Assembly: GCF_033958435.1 (NCBI RefSeq)
Contig: NC_134137.1
Coordinates: 248,480,501 to 248,544,500 of the forward strand
DNA length: 64,000 nucleotides
Direction: 5' to 3'
DNA from: Carettochelys insculpta
Taxonomy: Eukaryota > Chordata > Testudines > Carettochelyidae
Of this stretch, positions 35,112 to 47,211 are shown piece after piece; position 1 is the first letter of the stretch; each line of letters opens with the position of its first letter. The position numbers and the translations under genes are program-made. The notes beneath the pieces were generated by a model. That model saw only the letters and a program-made list of their open reading frames with translations, was not told the origin of the DNA and did not search any database.

Positions 35112-35461
35112 AGGGACAGCAGGTTTAAAATAAACAAACAATGGGTTGTGTTTCTTCACAGTCAACCTGTGGAACTTGTTGATACGGGATGCTGTGAAGG
35201 CCAACACTGGGGTAAAAAAATTAGGTAAATTCCTGGTGGATAGGTCTGTTGATGGCTATCATCCAGGATGGTCAGGAATGCTACTCCATACTTTTGGCGT
35301 GTCTAGACCTATCACTACCAGATGATGGGACTGGATGACAGGTGATTGCCCTGTTCTGCTCACTCCCTTTGAAGCCTCTGGCATTGACCACTATCAGAAG
35401 ACCAGATACTGTGTTAGATGAATCCTTTATCTGATCCAATATGGCCATTCTTATCTTATGC
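35112..35461 (+). mobile_element. LINE 3'-terminal fragment nested in old CR1
   Basis: 350-bp plus-strand CR1/L2-like 3' end. It carries cagtcaacctgtggaacttg, ctgtgaaggccaacactgg, gatggctatcatccaggatg and the terminus atggccattcttatcttatg. ATGTTA flanks it on both sides (35106-35111, 35462-35467), and the old CR1 frame resumes beyond, so it is a separate insertion. Confidence 0.8.
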
Positions 35462-36212
35462 ATGTTATTGTTCAAATAATTTTTGCCAATATCTTTACAG
35501 ATATTGATGTTAAATTGACAAGTCTGTATATAATTCCATGATTCCTCTTTGTTCACATTTTTTAAAGAATGTCTATTGAGTTTTGCCCTTCTCCAGTTGC
35601 CTGGGACCTCACGAGTCTTCCTTGATATCCTTCCCAAAGGATAACAGTTGATAACAATTCTGAGATGTCCAGTACCCCCTAAGATGGGTTTCATCAGTCC
35701 CTGACAACTTGAATACATTTAACTGACCTAGTATTCTTTAATTGATTCTGCCCCTTTTCAGCTTGCATTCTTATCTGCTTGTTGTTGATATTAATTGTAA
35801 CCATTTTAACCATTTTAATTTTTACAATAATGTTGCAGCAAAACAAGGATTTAGGGTGTGTCTACACTACAAAGAAATTTCGAAAGGGGGAACATCGAAA
35901 AGCAAAATTGAAATAAGGGATTTCAAAATAGCATGGCTACACACACAAAACGGATCGCTGTACCAATCCACTATTTCAAAAGAACCCCTACCCATGCTTC
36001 AAAAGGCAGCGTCTACACAGGAACGCGGGCTCTTTCGAAATAAGCAGCTAGGAAACACCATGCACAGGGTCACTTGACTGACAAGCCCTTCTGGGTCCCA
36101 CAGCCAGCAGCCACCTTAAAGGGCCCTCCCAAACACACCCACCCTGCACACACAGAGCACCTCAGAGCTGTACACAGCACTGCGTGGACCATGCTCCAAG
36201 AACAGGAGGAGA

Positions 36213-37446
36213 ATGGAGCAACAGCAGCTGCCCAAGGCTGATGCCCCCACCCACACCGGGACCCAGGTGGTGATTGCCATCCTGGGTGTGGTGGATGCCT
36301 GGGGTACACCTCCCTGCTGCACTGGGGTTCTGCAGGCCCTGGCAACAGGGCAACTGCTGCTCCCCATCCCCCATCCCCCATGGCACCTCTGGAGCCACTC
36401 CAAAAGTGGGGATTGTTGGGAGAGGCTGGTACTGGTACTGGGCCAATGGGACAATGAAAGGTGGCTCAAGAACTTTAGGATGACAAAGCAGAAATTCCTG
36501 GAGCCAGTCAAGAAGTGTGTGAGGATCACTCACCACCCCGAACAGCAACCGTGCAGTGGGGCACCAATTCAGGATGGGCAAGGCCACCGTTGGAACCGTC
36601 CTCCTGGGGGTAAGTCAGACCAGGGCCCCACACCCACCCCAGAAGGGGGGCAGAGGGGCCCCCGGGTGGGGAACCTGCAGGGGAAGAGGGAGGGAGCGGG
36701 GGTGTCCCCTCATGTGCAGCTACCACATCGGTGCCCACCTTCTACAGGTGGTCCGGGCCATCAATCACATCATCCTGCAGAGGGCTATCCACCTCGCTGA
36801 CTTGGACGATGCCATGGCAGAATTCGCAGACCTTGGTTTCCTGAACTGCTTCAGCACATTCAATGGCACCTACATAGCTATCTGCACCCCAGACCATAGC
36901 ATGGGATGCTACGTAAACAGCAAGGGGTACCACTCGACGGTGCTCCAAGCGCTTGTTGATGCCCAGGGCCGGTTCTGTGACATTTGCATGGGCTTGTCCA
37001 GGCAAGCCCATGACACCCAGGTACTACACAATTCCTGGCTGCGGTGGTGCATGGAGGAAGGCACCTACATCCCTTCCCAAGAACTCCCCGTGGAGGACAC
37101 AACAATGCCACCATGTATAGTGGCCGATGGGGCATACCCTACGCAGCCGGGGCTGATGTGCCCCTACGCTGGGCTCACCACTGCCAGCCAGGACACTTTG
37201 AACAACCGCCTGAACCACACCCACAACACTGTAGAGCAAGCCTTCCAACACCTCAAGGGGCATTTCCAATGCCTGAATGCATGGCTGGATGTCAGCCTGC
37301 CCAATGTCCCTGGGGTGGTCATGGCCTGTTGTCTTCTGCACGATACAGTGGACAGCAAGCACGAGCACTACATGCCAGGGCGAGCTGCGGACCACGGCCC
37401 CGGCTATGAGCAGCTACCCACGGCCCCGTGCCACCAGGTACATTAA
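36213..37446 (+). pseudogene. Harbinger DDE transposase, two exons, damaged
   Basis: The N-terminal block CWERLVLVLGQWDNERWLKN, then FRMTKQKFLEPVKK, sits at about 36420-36520. The frame then changes near 36545: the helix-turn-helix block VGHQFRMGKATVGTVLL is in another frame, and the roughly 25-residue segment that normally precedes it is missing. A 138-bp intron (36610-36747, GTAAGT...TACAG, phase 0) follows; it happens to be free of stops. The second exon has the DDE domain. The first catalytic motif reads TFNGTYI where active relatives have DG, with AAT at 36862-36864, so the Asp is Asn. The second motif is VADGAYP and the third is HNTVEQAFQHLKGHF with Glu retained. Stop at 37444-37446. 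In active elements this protein cuts and pastes terminal repeats in the nucleus with its Myb-like partner. This copy should be inactive. Confidence 0.88.
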
Positions 37447-38855
37447 GAAGGGGTTAGGATCCGGAAAGCCCTCTGGGAGGCCTTCGAGTGGGAGCCATGC
37501 TGACCTCCACCTGGCACTTGGCTCACAGCCACCCTGCAGTATGCCCCCTCACACACAGGGGACACTGAGGTGCACAAAAAGGGCTTAATAACTGGGAGCC
37601 AGCTATGTACATATAAATAAACAGCTCTGGAAAAATGGTGTGGGGTCTTCCTATGGGAGCTAAATATGGGAGGGAGTGGGAGAGAACTATATACAATGAG
37701 GCTGGGGCATGCCCCCATGTCCGGGGCCACAGGCACAGGTGGGCCCAGTCCCCCATGGGGGTGGGGGGGCAAGACCCCCAGCAGGTACAGGGGCCCCTGC
37801 TGCCCCGGGTGTGGGGGCCCTGTTGAGGCTGGGAGGGGGTTGGCAGGACGGGGAGGTAGGATTGGCCAGGGGCTAAGGGACAGGGTGGGCTGGGTGAGGC
37901 AGGGGAGCCGGGGTGCTGGGGGGCCCGGGGGGGAGATCCTCCCCCTGGCTTGCACTGGCAATCAGCCAGCGGCCCAGGGCGAGCCGGGAGGATGGGGTGA
38001 GGGTGGGTGGGACAATGGCAGTGAATTCGGGAGCAGCCGGATCAGGTTTGGGGGCGGTGGTAGTGGATTCGCGGGCAGTGGGGGGGGATGAGGGTGGCGG
38101 GGGGGCCGGCAACGGGGTCAGCCGTCAGAGGGCTGCGGCTGCCTCAACCCAGACCTCCCTCCACCAGACCCTTTCCTCCCGCTTCATCTGCAGCTGCTCC
38201 TGGAGCACAGCAGTCTGCAGTATGGGCCTCCGCCGCCTCCTGAGGGTCATAACAGCGTCGCCATCAGGCCCTCTGGGGCTGGGCAGGTGGCAGCCTGGGC
38301 AATGAGAAGGAGGATTCTCCGGCTCCGTTGAATGGTGGCACAGGTGTGGTCCGGCCCTCAGAGGATGATGCTGTGGAGACACAAGGGGGAGAGAGGCCAC
38401 TCGTCAGTGCTGTCGCCCGAGCCTGGGGGCTCCACCCACGCCACCCCCACCACCCTCGGACCATCTCCCAAGGTGGTGCCTCCCCTGCCAACCCCCCTTG
38501 GGGCTCCTATGTGCCCGCTGGGACCTCATCTGTGGGGTGACCGCTGGCTGTGGCCTGGTCCCCGCATCCCTTCCAGGTCAGGAGGGCCAGGGTGGTGTCC
38601 ACGGGTGCGCGCTGGATGGCACCCTGCCTGGGTCTGGAACGGGGTAGGGGACCATGGGATAGGCTGCCTGATCCACCTGTTACCTACCTGGGGCTCCAGA
38701 GACCAGGTCTGGGGACACGGGCCTCGAGGGAGCTTGGCTGGAGGTACTGGAGCTGACTGTGATCACAAGCGCCCCCCCCCACCCCCTGAGTCGCTCCCTG
38801 GCTCTGCTGGTGTGGTCTGGCTCGAGGGTCCCAGCTGTTCGTGCAGGTCCATCTC

Positions 38856-39213
38856 CTAGTCAGTGTCGGGCCCGCCTGTGTCAACTGCTGCTGAGGGCTC
38901 GGGGACATCCTTCAGGCTGAGGAGCTGTTCCAATGCCCGGTAATGCGGGCACCTTGGGCTAGCCCCAGCCCCTGATCGCCTGCAGGCATCCCTGACCCGG
39001 CTATAGGCCTGCCTCATCTCCTTCACCTTGGATCGGACCTGAGCAGCCGTGCATGGGGTGTGTCCCCGCTTTTGCAACCCCAGTGACAGCCGCTCAAAGG
39101 CAGCTGCTGTCCAGGAGGGGCCCCTCCTTTTCTGGCCCTGACTCTCAGGTGACCCCCTCGGGCTGGGAGGTGGGAGCCTCCTGGGGGTCCTCAGAGTGTG
39201 GGGGGCTCATCAT
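38856..39213 (-). pseudogene. Harbinger Myb/SANT-like DNA-binding protein, frameshifted
   Basis: The minus-strand frame contains the trihelix/MADF-like block KRRGPSWTAAAFERLSLGL, then CTAAQVRSKVKEMRQAY, then RDACRRSGAGASPRCPHYRA, ending shortly after. A plausible start (MMSPPHSEDPQ) lies at 39213-39210, but a run of five C's at 39153-39157 (plus strand) puts it one base out of frame with the domain. Only the part from 39077 to 38856 is open from a Met. In Harbinger elements such proteins bind the transposon ends and bring in the transposase. It is convergent with the transposase gene, as in known two-gene members. Confidence 0.8.
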
Positions 39214-40220
39214 CCAGCTGATGGGCTGTGTGGCATGTTTGTCTGGGCTGCTGGAGCATGTGTGAGGCAGAGCTCATGCTCCTCAGGCCCTGGGCACGCT
39301 CTCAGCTTCCTGCACGGGGTTTCCAGGACCATGCAATTTTAAGGGCTGCCCCGGGGTCCATAGAGCCCCACCGGGGCTTGCTAGTGTGTCTCAGCACTCC
39401 CTGGAGCCGCTGCCGTGGCAGACCTGCAATTCAAAATTGTGGGCCTGGGGCGTCTACACATACCCTATTCCGAAATTTGGTTTCGAACGGGGCCGCTCTT
39501 CCCAATCCCGGATGGGAACAGCAGTTTCGAAATTTGGACCCCTTTTCACTGAAAACAATTTCGAGAGAGGCTGTTGGGCATGTAGACACTCAGCAGCCTC
39601 TTTAGAAATTGGGCCCCCTTTTGAAATTAATTTTGAAACAAGGGGCTAGTGTAGATGCACCCTTAGTGTCTCAGCTTTCTTAATGTCACCAGTTATTCGC
39701 TCTCCTAGCCCACTAAGTAGCAGACCTGTACTCTACTTTATCTTTCTCTTGCTCTTAATATAAGTAAAGAACCTCTTCTTGTTTCCTTTGATGTTCCCTA
39801 CTAGGTGTAAAAAGCTCCTGGTACAGACATATTAGCTTCTTAGTAATCTTCCTATCTTTTCTTTGTTTTGGGATAGTTTGGTGAGCAAATACTTTCCTAG
39901 CTAATCTTGGTCTCAGTGTACTATGATGCGTGATCTATTTACCAGTAGCTTTGGTACCTAGATATCATCACATTTTTGGCTAAGATGCAGTTCATTTTCA
40001 GCTAGCCTCACCTGAGATAGCTTTTTCCATGGAATCTTAAAAGAGTTCACAAAAGGAGATAATAAACTGCCATTCCTAACTGCACCTTAAAGACATTGAA
40101 CAGTTGTCTTGACAGCGAATTCTGAATTAATCTAGAGAATGTCAAGAAGTCAGTGGACTGCTGTATGCAAAAACCTTAGTGCAGAAAGCAATCTGCTGTA
40201 GTAAAATAAAAGCATAACAA

Positions 40221-40550
40221 TACAGGTTGGACTTCTCTTGTCCAGCACCCTGGTGACCAGACCAGTGCCGGACAAAAAAAATTGCCGAACCACAGGAGGT
40301 CAATGTTGTCTAACGGTATTATCTGCACTTCCAGTGCTTAATGGGGCCTTAGAAGACATCAAATGGTAAATTAGAGTAAGTAATAGCAGAGAACAAAAAC
40401 AGCCAGGGCTGATGGTTGTAAACAAATTTTACAGGATCATGGGAAACTTGTTCACAGCCATGATAAGTGGACATCTGGCTAACTGAAATCATGCTGGATC
40501 AGAGATATTGCCAGACCAGAAAGTGCTAGACTAGAGAGGTTCAACCTGTA
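40221..40550 (+). mobile_element. TIR element with TA ends, family B copy 2
   Basis: Ends tacaggttggacttctcttg and ctagagaggttcaacctgta form a clear inverted pair. 330 bp, non-coding. The core gggaaacttgttcacagcca is shared with copies at 15964-16277 and, inverted, at 61223-61517. Confidence 0.75.
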
Positions 40551-40633
40551 GTTATTCTGAGTACATAGATTTTAAAAACAGAATAAAGCTGGGAGCAGGA
40601 AAGTTTGTTTTTTCTTTGTTTACTGTTCTCTTT

Positions 40634-41253
40634 AGGGCGTGTCTACTCTGCATCTGAGAATAACCCTCTCAGTCTGCAGACTCTGGAAGTAGAGCTCCTA
40701 CTAGTGCTCAGTCTAAAAATAGCTATGTAGATCAGGGGGTCAGCAATCTTTCTGACAAGGAGTGTTGAAATTTGACCTTTTGACCTCTTTGCACAGTCCA
40801 AGTGCTGGTGATACTTTTTAACGTCACTAATAGTCATATTTACAACAGCTTCATTAATGAATAAATTAAGATGCAGGGTGTTCCCATTTACGTGATGGTT
40901 GGTAGCATTAGCTGGTCTTTTGTTAATCCACAGGCAGCATGGCTTTGAGCAAGATCCTGGCTGCATAGGGGAAAAGGGGTGGGGCTGAGCTCCTGCCTCA
41001 TGTGCTGAGGAAAATTGGCTTGTGTGCCCCTTTTGACATATGTACCAGGTGTTGCTGGCCCCTGATGTAGATGCTGCCACAGGAGTTTGGACATTGAAGA
41101 CCACACCCCAATTCTCCAGGCTTAGAACTTGTGCTACTGCCCAAGCTACAATGTCTACTCAGCTGTATTTAGAACGCTAGTGCAAGCCCAACTAGGACAA
41201 GTCTGTGATCCCCAGGCTGGGAAGCCGGTTCCCAGATGACATACAGATGTGTC
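40634..41253. mobile_element. Miniature DNA element interrupted by a hAT insertion
   Basis: Begins agggcgtgtctactctgcat, contains the gtctaaaaatagctatgtag core, and resumes after the hAT insertion as atgctgccacaggagtttgg, finishing near cagatgacatacagatgtgt. It resembles a Harbinger-type miniature element. Termini are diverged, so the ends are approximate. Confidence 0.55.
40733..41064. mobile_element. hAT miniature element with perfect 8-bp duplication
   Basis: 332 bp bounded by CAGGGGGTCAGCAATC and the inverse of CAGGGGCCAGCAACAC, with ATGTAGAT on both sides (40725-40732, 41065-41072). The interior matches the copy at 48318-48638 (gaaatttgaccttttgacct). Open frames on the minus strand here are spurious. 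Confidence 0.9.
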
Positions 41254-43362
41254 CATAGAATCTGTTAAGGTATTCTCTCTGATCTAGAGTGAGCAAAGAA
41301 CCTTTCCTACTCTCCATACTCTGGGTCCAGTTTTTAATTCAGCTTTCAGGCACACCAGAGCTGGCCATGAGCTACTTAAGTTGTGTCTATATGTGGTGGC
41401 ATTTTCTTAATATAATTATTTTCAAAAAAAATTGTAAAGACTTAGAGCTATATTTCCATTCTGGATTTAAGTGCTTAAGGTTATTTTTATATCACCTGAT
41501 TGGAAAGGAATAGGGAGACTTGTTTTGTTTCTTCATTTCCTGTAAAAATACCTATAAAAACATCTTTCTATTTGGAGATTCTGGCATGACTCATTGCATG
41601 GGAATACACCTGTGCTGAGTTACGTCAGTCGTGCCATGTCAAAAGTATGATTGTGGTCTGAAAAGTGGATCTATTAAAATGACATCTGAGTGTTCCAAAT
41701 TTATTCTCCCCAGTGACTTCCAGGTGATATTTACATGATATTTACAAAATTTTCTCACTTGCCATCATAACCTGAGGTCAGAAAAAAAAGCATGCACTAT
41801 GATTTTCTTTCTTTCTTTGTGCAACGTCCCAGAGGTTGCCAACAGTAGACTCCAGAATCAGAAAAGTAACAGAGTGTAACAGAGTGTTAGTCTGTATCAC
41901 AACAAAACAAAAAAGCAGTCAAACCCAACCCCCAAACCCTACTCCCACTTCATTTCCTCCTGCCCCAGGCCTACCCATACACCAGTATGATCCCATGAGT
42001 ACAACACCACTAATGATATGTATTCCAGTATGAAAATTAATATACAGGATGCCGAAGCAGCTGATTGAGACAGTCACTTTTAAAAAATGCTGGCATCAAA
42101 AAAAGTTGGGTTTGTAATCTAAATAACCAGATCTTCCTCATGTACTCAGCATCAAATAAATCTCAAAATGCAAGGAAGAACAAGAACATTAGGGCAGAAC
42201 AGTAATTTAGTCCAGATTGCACAGGGGATGTTTCTTACTTTGAGTATAATATTCCATGCAACTTCACAGTGTTATAACAGAGCCAAGTTTTTCTCCCTTA
42301 CTTATACAGTGCAGTACTTGGCAAATAGTCTCACTGATTTCTAAGGGGTTACTTGCAGGTTAAGGTCATACTTAATGTGCTAAGAAAGGTAAAAGTTGGC
42401 TCTACATGATTAGTAATCTGGGATTTCTTAATAGAGATCCTTCCACCTGAGACATGGTATGGGGTCCCCCTGAAGAAAATCAACCTTTGTGGGACGGGTA
42501 CAGTGCAATTTGATGCCTCATAGCAGCAGGCTCTGTGAGTGTAAGAGAGAGAAAGAGGGAGGAGAGAAAGCAGGAAGGGAACAGAGACCAGAGGCTTCTT
42601 TTGCTGAAGGTAAATACCCAGATAAGTTAAAGCTAAAATATAACTGCTCTTCTCATTAACATGCTTGCTCAAAGTCTGTTGCCCACTGAAATATTTTTGC
42701 TTGCCATACTATCTGGATCATTCTTATTAACAGGCAACCTCTGACACATGACAACACATTTGATTTCTCCTCTCTGCATCAATCTTTTTCTCCAGCACCT
42801 TTCACTGCTCCTCCCAACCCTGGCTGCAAAAGCCCTTTTAACAAACCATAAATCACTCACATCTTGCCGTGCTCCCACCACTTAGCATTATTGCTCTGAC
42901 TTGAGCCCTGAAATCTGATTTGTGTGTGTTAGGCTTCCTACCTGCCTTAAGCTGACATTTAGTTCAATTTTTTTCTTACAAGAAAGCAATGTGACATATT
43001 CCCTGTCCAAAAGGCTGTAGCTTATTTCACTGTAAAAGAAAACCTTTGAATTAAGTGGTTTGTAAACGCTTCAGATTGCAGAGCAAGGGAAATTCCATCT
43101 GCATATGGTACATAGACTGGAATTTGCTGTAGAAGGTTTTGTTGTTTACGTGTTAATACTAAGGTGTGTGTAAGTAATATATGCAACTGTATTGTCTTCC
43201 ATGCCCTCCCATTCTTAATGATCCCATATTTTACTACAGTCCTTACAGATTAATGTGCCCCGCTCCTTATCTGGTGATGCCTAAAGGGAGTCAATAACAT
43301 TTTTTGTTTTTTTGTTTCTATAGGGTTTTGTTGAATTCCAGAGAAAGTCTTATAGCCATTTT
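41254..43362. other. Intronic sequence with a SINE scrap
   Basis: A short plus-strand SINE head remnant occurs at about 41871-41922 (gagtgttagtctgtatcac, then aaaaagcagtc). Otherwise AT-rich DNA without exons or terminal repeats that I can recognise. Confidence 0.45.
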
Positions 43363-44013
43363 GGGTGCATCTACACTAGCCGGCTACTTCAAAGTAGCCG
43401 GCACAACGTCGAAATAGCACACGTCGAATTTACACGCACCGTGTGCTATTTCGACGTTGAAATCGATGTTAGGCGGCGAGACGTCGAAATCACAAAGTAG
43501 GGCGTGTATAGACGATCCGTGTCCTGCTGCTTCGAAATAGCAGGGTCCTCCATGGTGGCCATCAGCTGAGGGGATGAGAGACGCTCTGTCCAACACCTGC
43601 GGGGCTCTATGGTCACTGTGTGCAGCAGCCCTTAGCCCAGGGCTTCTGGCTGCTGCTGCTTCTGCTGCTGCTGCAGCTGGGGGTCCATGCTGCGTGCACA
43701 GGGTCTGCAACTAGTTGTTTGCTCTGTGGATCTTGTGCTGTGCAGGCCGAGTATGTCTGGGAGGGGCCCTTTAAGGGAGCAGCTTGGGGCTTTGCTGGCC
43801 CCTTATTTTGACGGGGAGCACTTGTGTGTGTGGACGCTCCACATTTCCTTCCAGGGTGGCTCCTTTCGACATTCTCCATTGCTACGACAACATTGAACAT
43901 CGACGACACCAGCCCCGGAGGACATGTAGACGATACACATTGAAGTAGCCTATTTCGATGTCCTTACGTCGAAATAGTCTACTTTGACGTAATGTGCTAG
44001 TGTAGACATAGCC
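43363..44013 (+). mobile_element. Harbinger-type miniature element, family A copy 3
   Basis: About 651 bp. Ends GGGTGCATCTACACTAG and the inverse of GGCTATGTCTACACTAG. The core is the same as copy 1 (cccagggcttctggctgctg; ggaggggccctttaag). The terminal repeats differ from the other four (CTAG rather than CGTG after CTACA), and the flanking triplets TTT and AGT do not match, so this copy is older or of a different subfamily. Confidence 0.8.
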
Positions 44014-44506
44014 AGTGTGTTTTATTTTAATGCACATCCAATCTTTCAGATTTTTGTCATTTGTCATTTTTGTAAGTAATGTTAAGTATATACTTAAGTG
44101 TTCTCCTGGATTGGAACCATAGTGCAGTAATGAATTTACATACATAGCAAAGTACAGCATTATCTTTCCCCTTTTCCTGGTGTTTAATATTTCCAGCCTT
44201 TGTATAGTATGCCTGGGCAAGATAACAAATAGCATAATTTCTTTATGGTGAAACTGACAATTGCCATCTTGGTTATTGATTTAACTCTGTCATTCCCTTG
44301 ACATAGCCTTTTAGTAAACTCTTCCCTTCATTGAAGAAATGTTTCTAGTGCCAACTGTCTCCATACTCCCTTCCCAGCCTTGGCACCATTATGTTAAGAT
44401 GATGGTCTATGGATATTCACCATTGTTAGAATTTGGATTTAGATGCCTGATGACCAGAAGAGGTGAAGGGCAAGGCACTTAATATAGTTTGACTTCTTCT
44501 AATGTG

Positions 44507-45483
44507 CAGGGATTCCCAACCTATGGTCATGATTAGATTTGCAGCTCCTTAATGCTGCCACATCCAGCAGCTATCATTATCAAAAAAGAAGCAGTTATGC
44601 ATTACTAAGACAGTTTCTCCACCTTTGATATTAATAGCCATCCCAGGCAAGCTACTTAATAGACTCTTGCAGTAAGTAATTTTTGCCTCCCATCCTTCTT
44701 CCCGCTTTTGCCCACTTCTCTATGTAGCTGATTTGTCAGTTTTCATTTTTGTTTGTAACTCCCCCAGTCTTGGAGTGTGACTCACCCAGCCCCTCCAGCT
44801 TCTGAGTGTGACCCTCACAGCCCTCCCCAGCCTGAGTGTGACTTTCCCAGGCTTTGAGTGTGATCCCCAGCCCCACAGCCCCTGAGTGTGACCCCCCCCA
44901 CCGCTAAGTGTAACTTCCCAGCCCTTAACCCCCCCAGCCCTTGAGTGTTACCCCTCCAGCCCCTGAGTGTGACTCACCCAGCCTCTGAGTATGACCCTCC
45001 CAGCCCCCAGCTCAAGTGTGATTTCCCCAGGCCCTAAGTGTGCCTTCTCCAGCCCCCCCCATGTCCCCACCCCTTGAGTGTGGCACCCCCAGCCCCTGAG
45101 CGTGATGCCCCCCAGCCCCTCCAGCCTCAGAGTGTGGGGTATAAGCTGGGGGAGTGGGAGGGGAGTGGGCTGGGGAAGAGGGTCTTTCCCCCACTGCAAT
45201 GTAGATCAATGATCATAATAAAATAATACTTAACTACTAATAATACTTACATACTAATAATAAATGTAGTATTACTTTATTATTATTAACATATTTTTCC
45301 TTTTTCTATGAAATAACTACTATGAATATATAAACATGAAAAGGCACAATTTTATTTCTTGTCTCAGGTGCAAATTTAGCTCCTTACAGCACTGGTCCCC
45401 CACTTTTTGAATTGCCTTGAGTCACCAAGGCTTCCTGAATTGTCAAAATGTGTCCCTATCTGGAATAGGTTGGGAAATATTTG
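44507..45483. mobile_element. Putative hAT-like element carrying a minisatellite
   Basis: GATTCCCAACCTAT at 44511 and ATAGGTTGGGAAAT near 45466 are an inverted pair about 1 kb apart, in the style of hAT ends. The interior is a minisatellite and an AT-rich (actaataat)-type stretch at 45190-45270. No coding potential. The 8-bp duplication was not resolved, so ends are tentative. Confidence 0.5.
44757..45135. repeat. Minisatellite, ~20-bp CCCCTGAGTGTGAC unit
   Basis: Around fifteen degenerate copies of a cagcccctgagtgtgacccc unit in tandem. Unit length varies between roughly 18 and 30 bases. Open frames across it are artefacts. Confidence 0.8.
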
Positions 45484-45530
45484 GCCCTTTTCTTATAGAA
45501 CTCATGCTTATCTGTTGCTATGGATTTGGT

Positions 45531-45905
45531 CAGTCATAGCCAGGCTTGCTGCCGAGAACCTTTTATCCCTGTCCTCCTTTTTCTCTGTGTGGGTTTATAT
45601 AGTGCATGCTGTCATGCCCTTCATCATAGTCAGTTTAACTTCTGTGCTGGGAAAGATAATAAAGCAAGTAATTAAGGCAGTCTTCTGCAAACGTCTGTAA
45701 GAAAATAAGGTGATAAGTGACAGCCAGCATGAATTTGTAAAGAACAAATCATGCCAAACCAATCTCATAGCTTTCTTTGATAGGATAACAAGTCTTGTGG
45801 ATAAGTGAGACGTGGTGGATATGGTATACCTAGACTTTAGTAAGGCATTTGATATGGTCTCATATGATCGTCTTATCAATAAATTAGGCAAATACAACTT
45901 GCCTT
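45531..45905 (+). mobile_element. CR1 fragment with atypical 5' leader, copy 1
   Basis: A non-CR1 leader (from cagtcatagccaggcttg) of about 100 bases joins CR1 reverse transcriptase sequence at agtcagtttaacttctgtg. CR1 then runs through the SQHEFVKNKSCQTNLIAFFD-like and [19 protein letters not shown] blocks and stops near 45905. The same leader-CR1 junction occurs at 48669. Confidence 0.75.
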
Positions 45906-47211
45906 GCCTGTAGCGCTGGAGAACAAATGAGACCTCCCTGATAATTTTTTTTTATGGTTGAACTTTCAACCCAGGGTCTGAGTTGAGGAGCACAGGGATT
46001 TGGCCATGCTGCTTAAGAGGCAGCAAGTGTCTGAGTTCTACTTGTACTAAATTATTTCTAGTTCTCTTCTTGAAATGTTTCCCCTTTTAATCTTGATCAA
46101 CACTCACTGTTTATATTTGGTGGCTTTCTCAAACTAAGGCCTGGCCCTGCCAAAGAGGTTTGTACCTGGGTTCCCTTCCAGCCCTCCAGAGTGCAGCATT
46201 TTTGGATGCATCCTACATTATTTGTTGACATAATTTTATGGGCTGCCAAGTCTTTTTCCATCTTGCATCTTGGTGCTGTCTCCCACGCTTAGACACATTA
46301 ACTTAGAGTTCCTACATAGCCTGGTAGAGCAGCAAGTATTTTAAAAGTCAGTGATATGTCTTGTCTGCTCATTTTGGTGCCTCTGTGATAATTATCTTAC
46401 ATTTTTATATAGCACCTTTCATCCTGAAGGCTCGCAGAGCTCTTTATCCTATCCTAAGTGGTCCTGTGTAGCTGCAGATTGCATTTACTACCCGTAGTTG
46501 TTGCAGTTGCTTGGCGACTTTTAAAATCAGACCCTTAAAAAACTTTTGTATGCAAACTATGCACAGAAATCTTTTCTCCACTACCAGAATGCAGAAGTTC
46601 AAAAAAACAATGGTTTAGCTATGTACAGGAGTACCATCTATCAGTATTACATTAGGAAGGAAACAGTACAACATCCAGCTGAAATTGCAAAGAGAATATG
46701 TACAGCAGACTGTAATTACCCATGTTGAGGGTATCACACTGTCTGGAGTAGCCCACAATTGAGAGCTCCTATCTAAGGGCAGACACTCAAAGCCACTGGA
46801 GTGTTCTGTAATTTGACTCACCAAACCAGTACCAAATGTGATCACTATAGCAGTCTTGTCATGGAGTCACAGCCTCTCCAGTTTATCTCGCCACTCAGAC
46901 AAATTGGACTTGGTGATACATGGTCACTTCCACCACATCACATTCAGTTTATTTCCAGTTCCAAAAGACCAGTCACTTAACCCAGATCAAATACTCAAGA
47001 TGACAAATCCATTTCATGACAGCTTTTCAGTTTTGAAATTTGTTTTTGTTTCTTATTGGAAACATTGCACTAAAACACACGTTTTTGACACAATTCTTTT
47101 TTCAGTTGGAACTGTGTCTGTGTCCATCCTGGTGGTCAGGTCCCTGACCTGGGATGTGAAAGAGGTAGGAACACATTTCTGTTGTGCCTAAGTCAGAGTG
47201 GAGCTTTTATC
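45906..47211. other. Intronic sequence without recognised element
   Basis: A short phrase at 46400-46445 (tagcacctttcatcctgaag) resembles old LINE 3' debris. Otherwise nothing was recognised. Confidence 0.4.

Larger units (their letters stand above)
35854..39662 (+). mobile_element. Full-size two-gene PIF/Harbinger transposon, 3.8 kb
   Basis: Terminal repeats GGGTGTGTCTACAC on the left and the inverse of GGGTGCATCTACAC on the right, flanked by TTA (35851-35853, 39663-39665), the typical Harbinger target. It carries a DDE transposase on the plus strand and a Myb/SANT-like protein on the minus strand, the known convergent two-gene plan of Harbinger elements. Subterminal regions contain repeated cgaaatttgg and ttcgaaa motifs. 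The interior is far more GC-rich than the surrounding intron. Both genes are damaged. Confidence 0.92.
32130..40010 (-). mobile_element. Old CR1-like LINE, split by three later insertions
   Basis: Minus-strand CR1 fossil whose pieces rejoin in order: 40010-39663 (GNKKRFFTYIKSK and GERITGDIKKAETL linker), 35853-35462 (an EVPGNWRRA block, then NYIQTCQFNI for the usual NYRPVSLTS), 35111-34897 (CKHLENNRV, KNKSCQISLIYVFDKV, IYTDFSKAFHTV) and 33141-32130 (through TEWPKK to the 3' terminus). The frame is continuous across the young CR1 insertion (GLDEI then TEWPKK), which proves the pieces belong to one element. Many stops; inactive. Confidence 0.85.

Noticed and set aside
37443..38859. Additional genes in the GC-rich interior of the Harbinger element
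   Set aside because: High GC gives long frames in all six readings; only the transposase and Myb-like frames show family motifs.
43363..44013. 3-bp target duplication for family A copy 3
   Set aside because: Flanks TTT and AGT do not match under any one- or two-base shift of the ends that I tried.
44757..45135. CRISPR-like array
   Set aside because: Units are contiguous and degenerate without spacers, in a vertebrate intron; it is a minisatellite.
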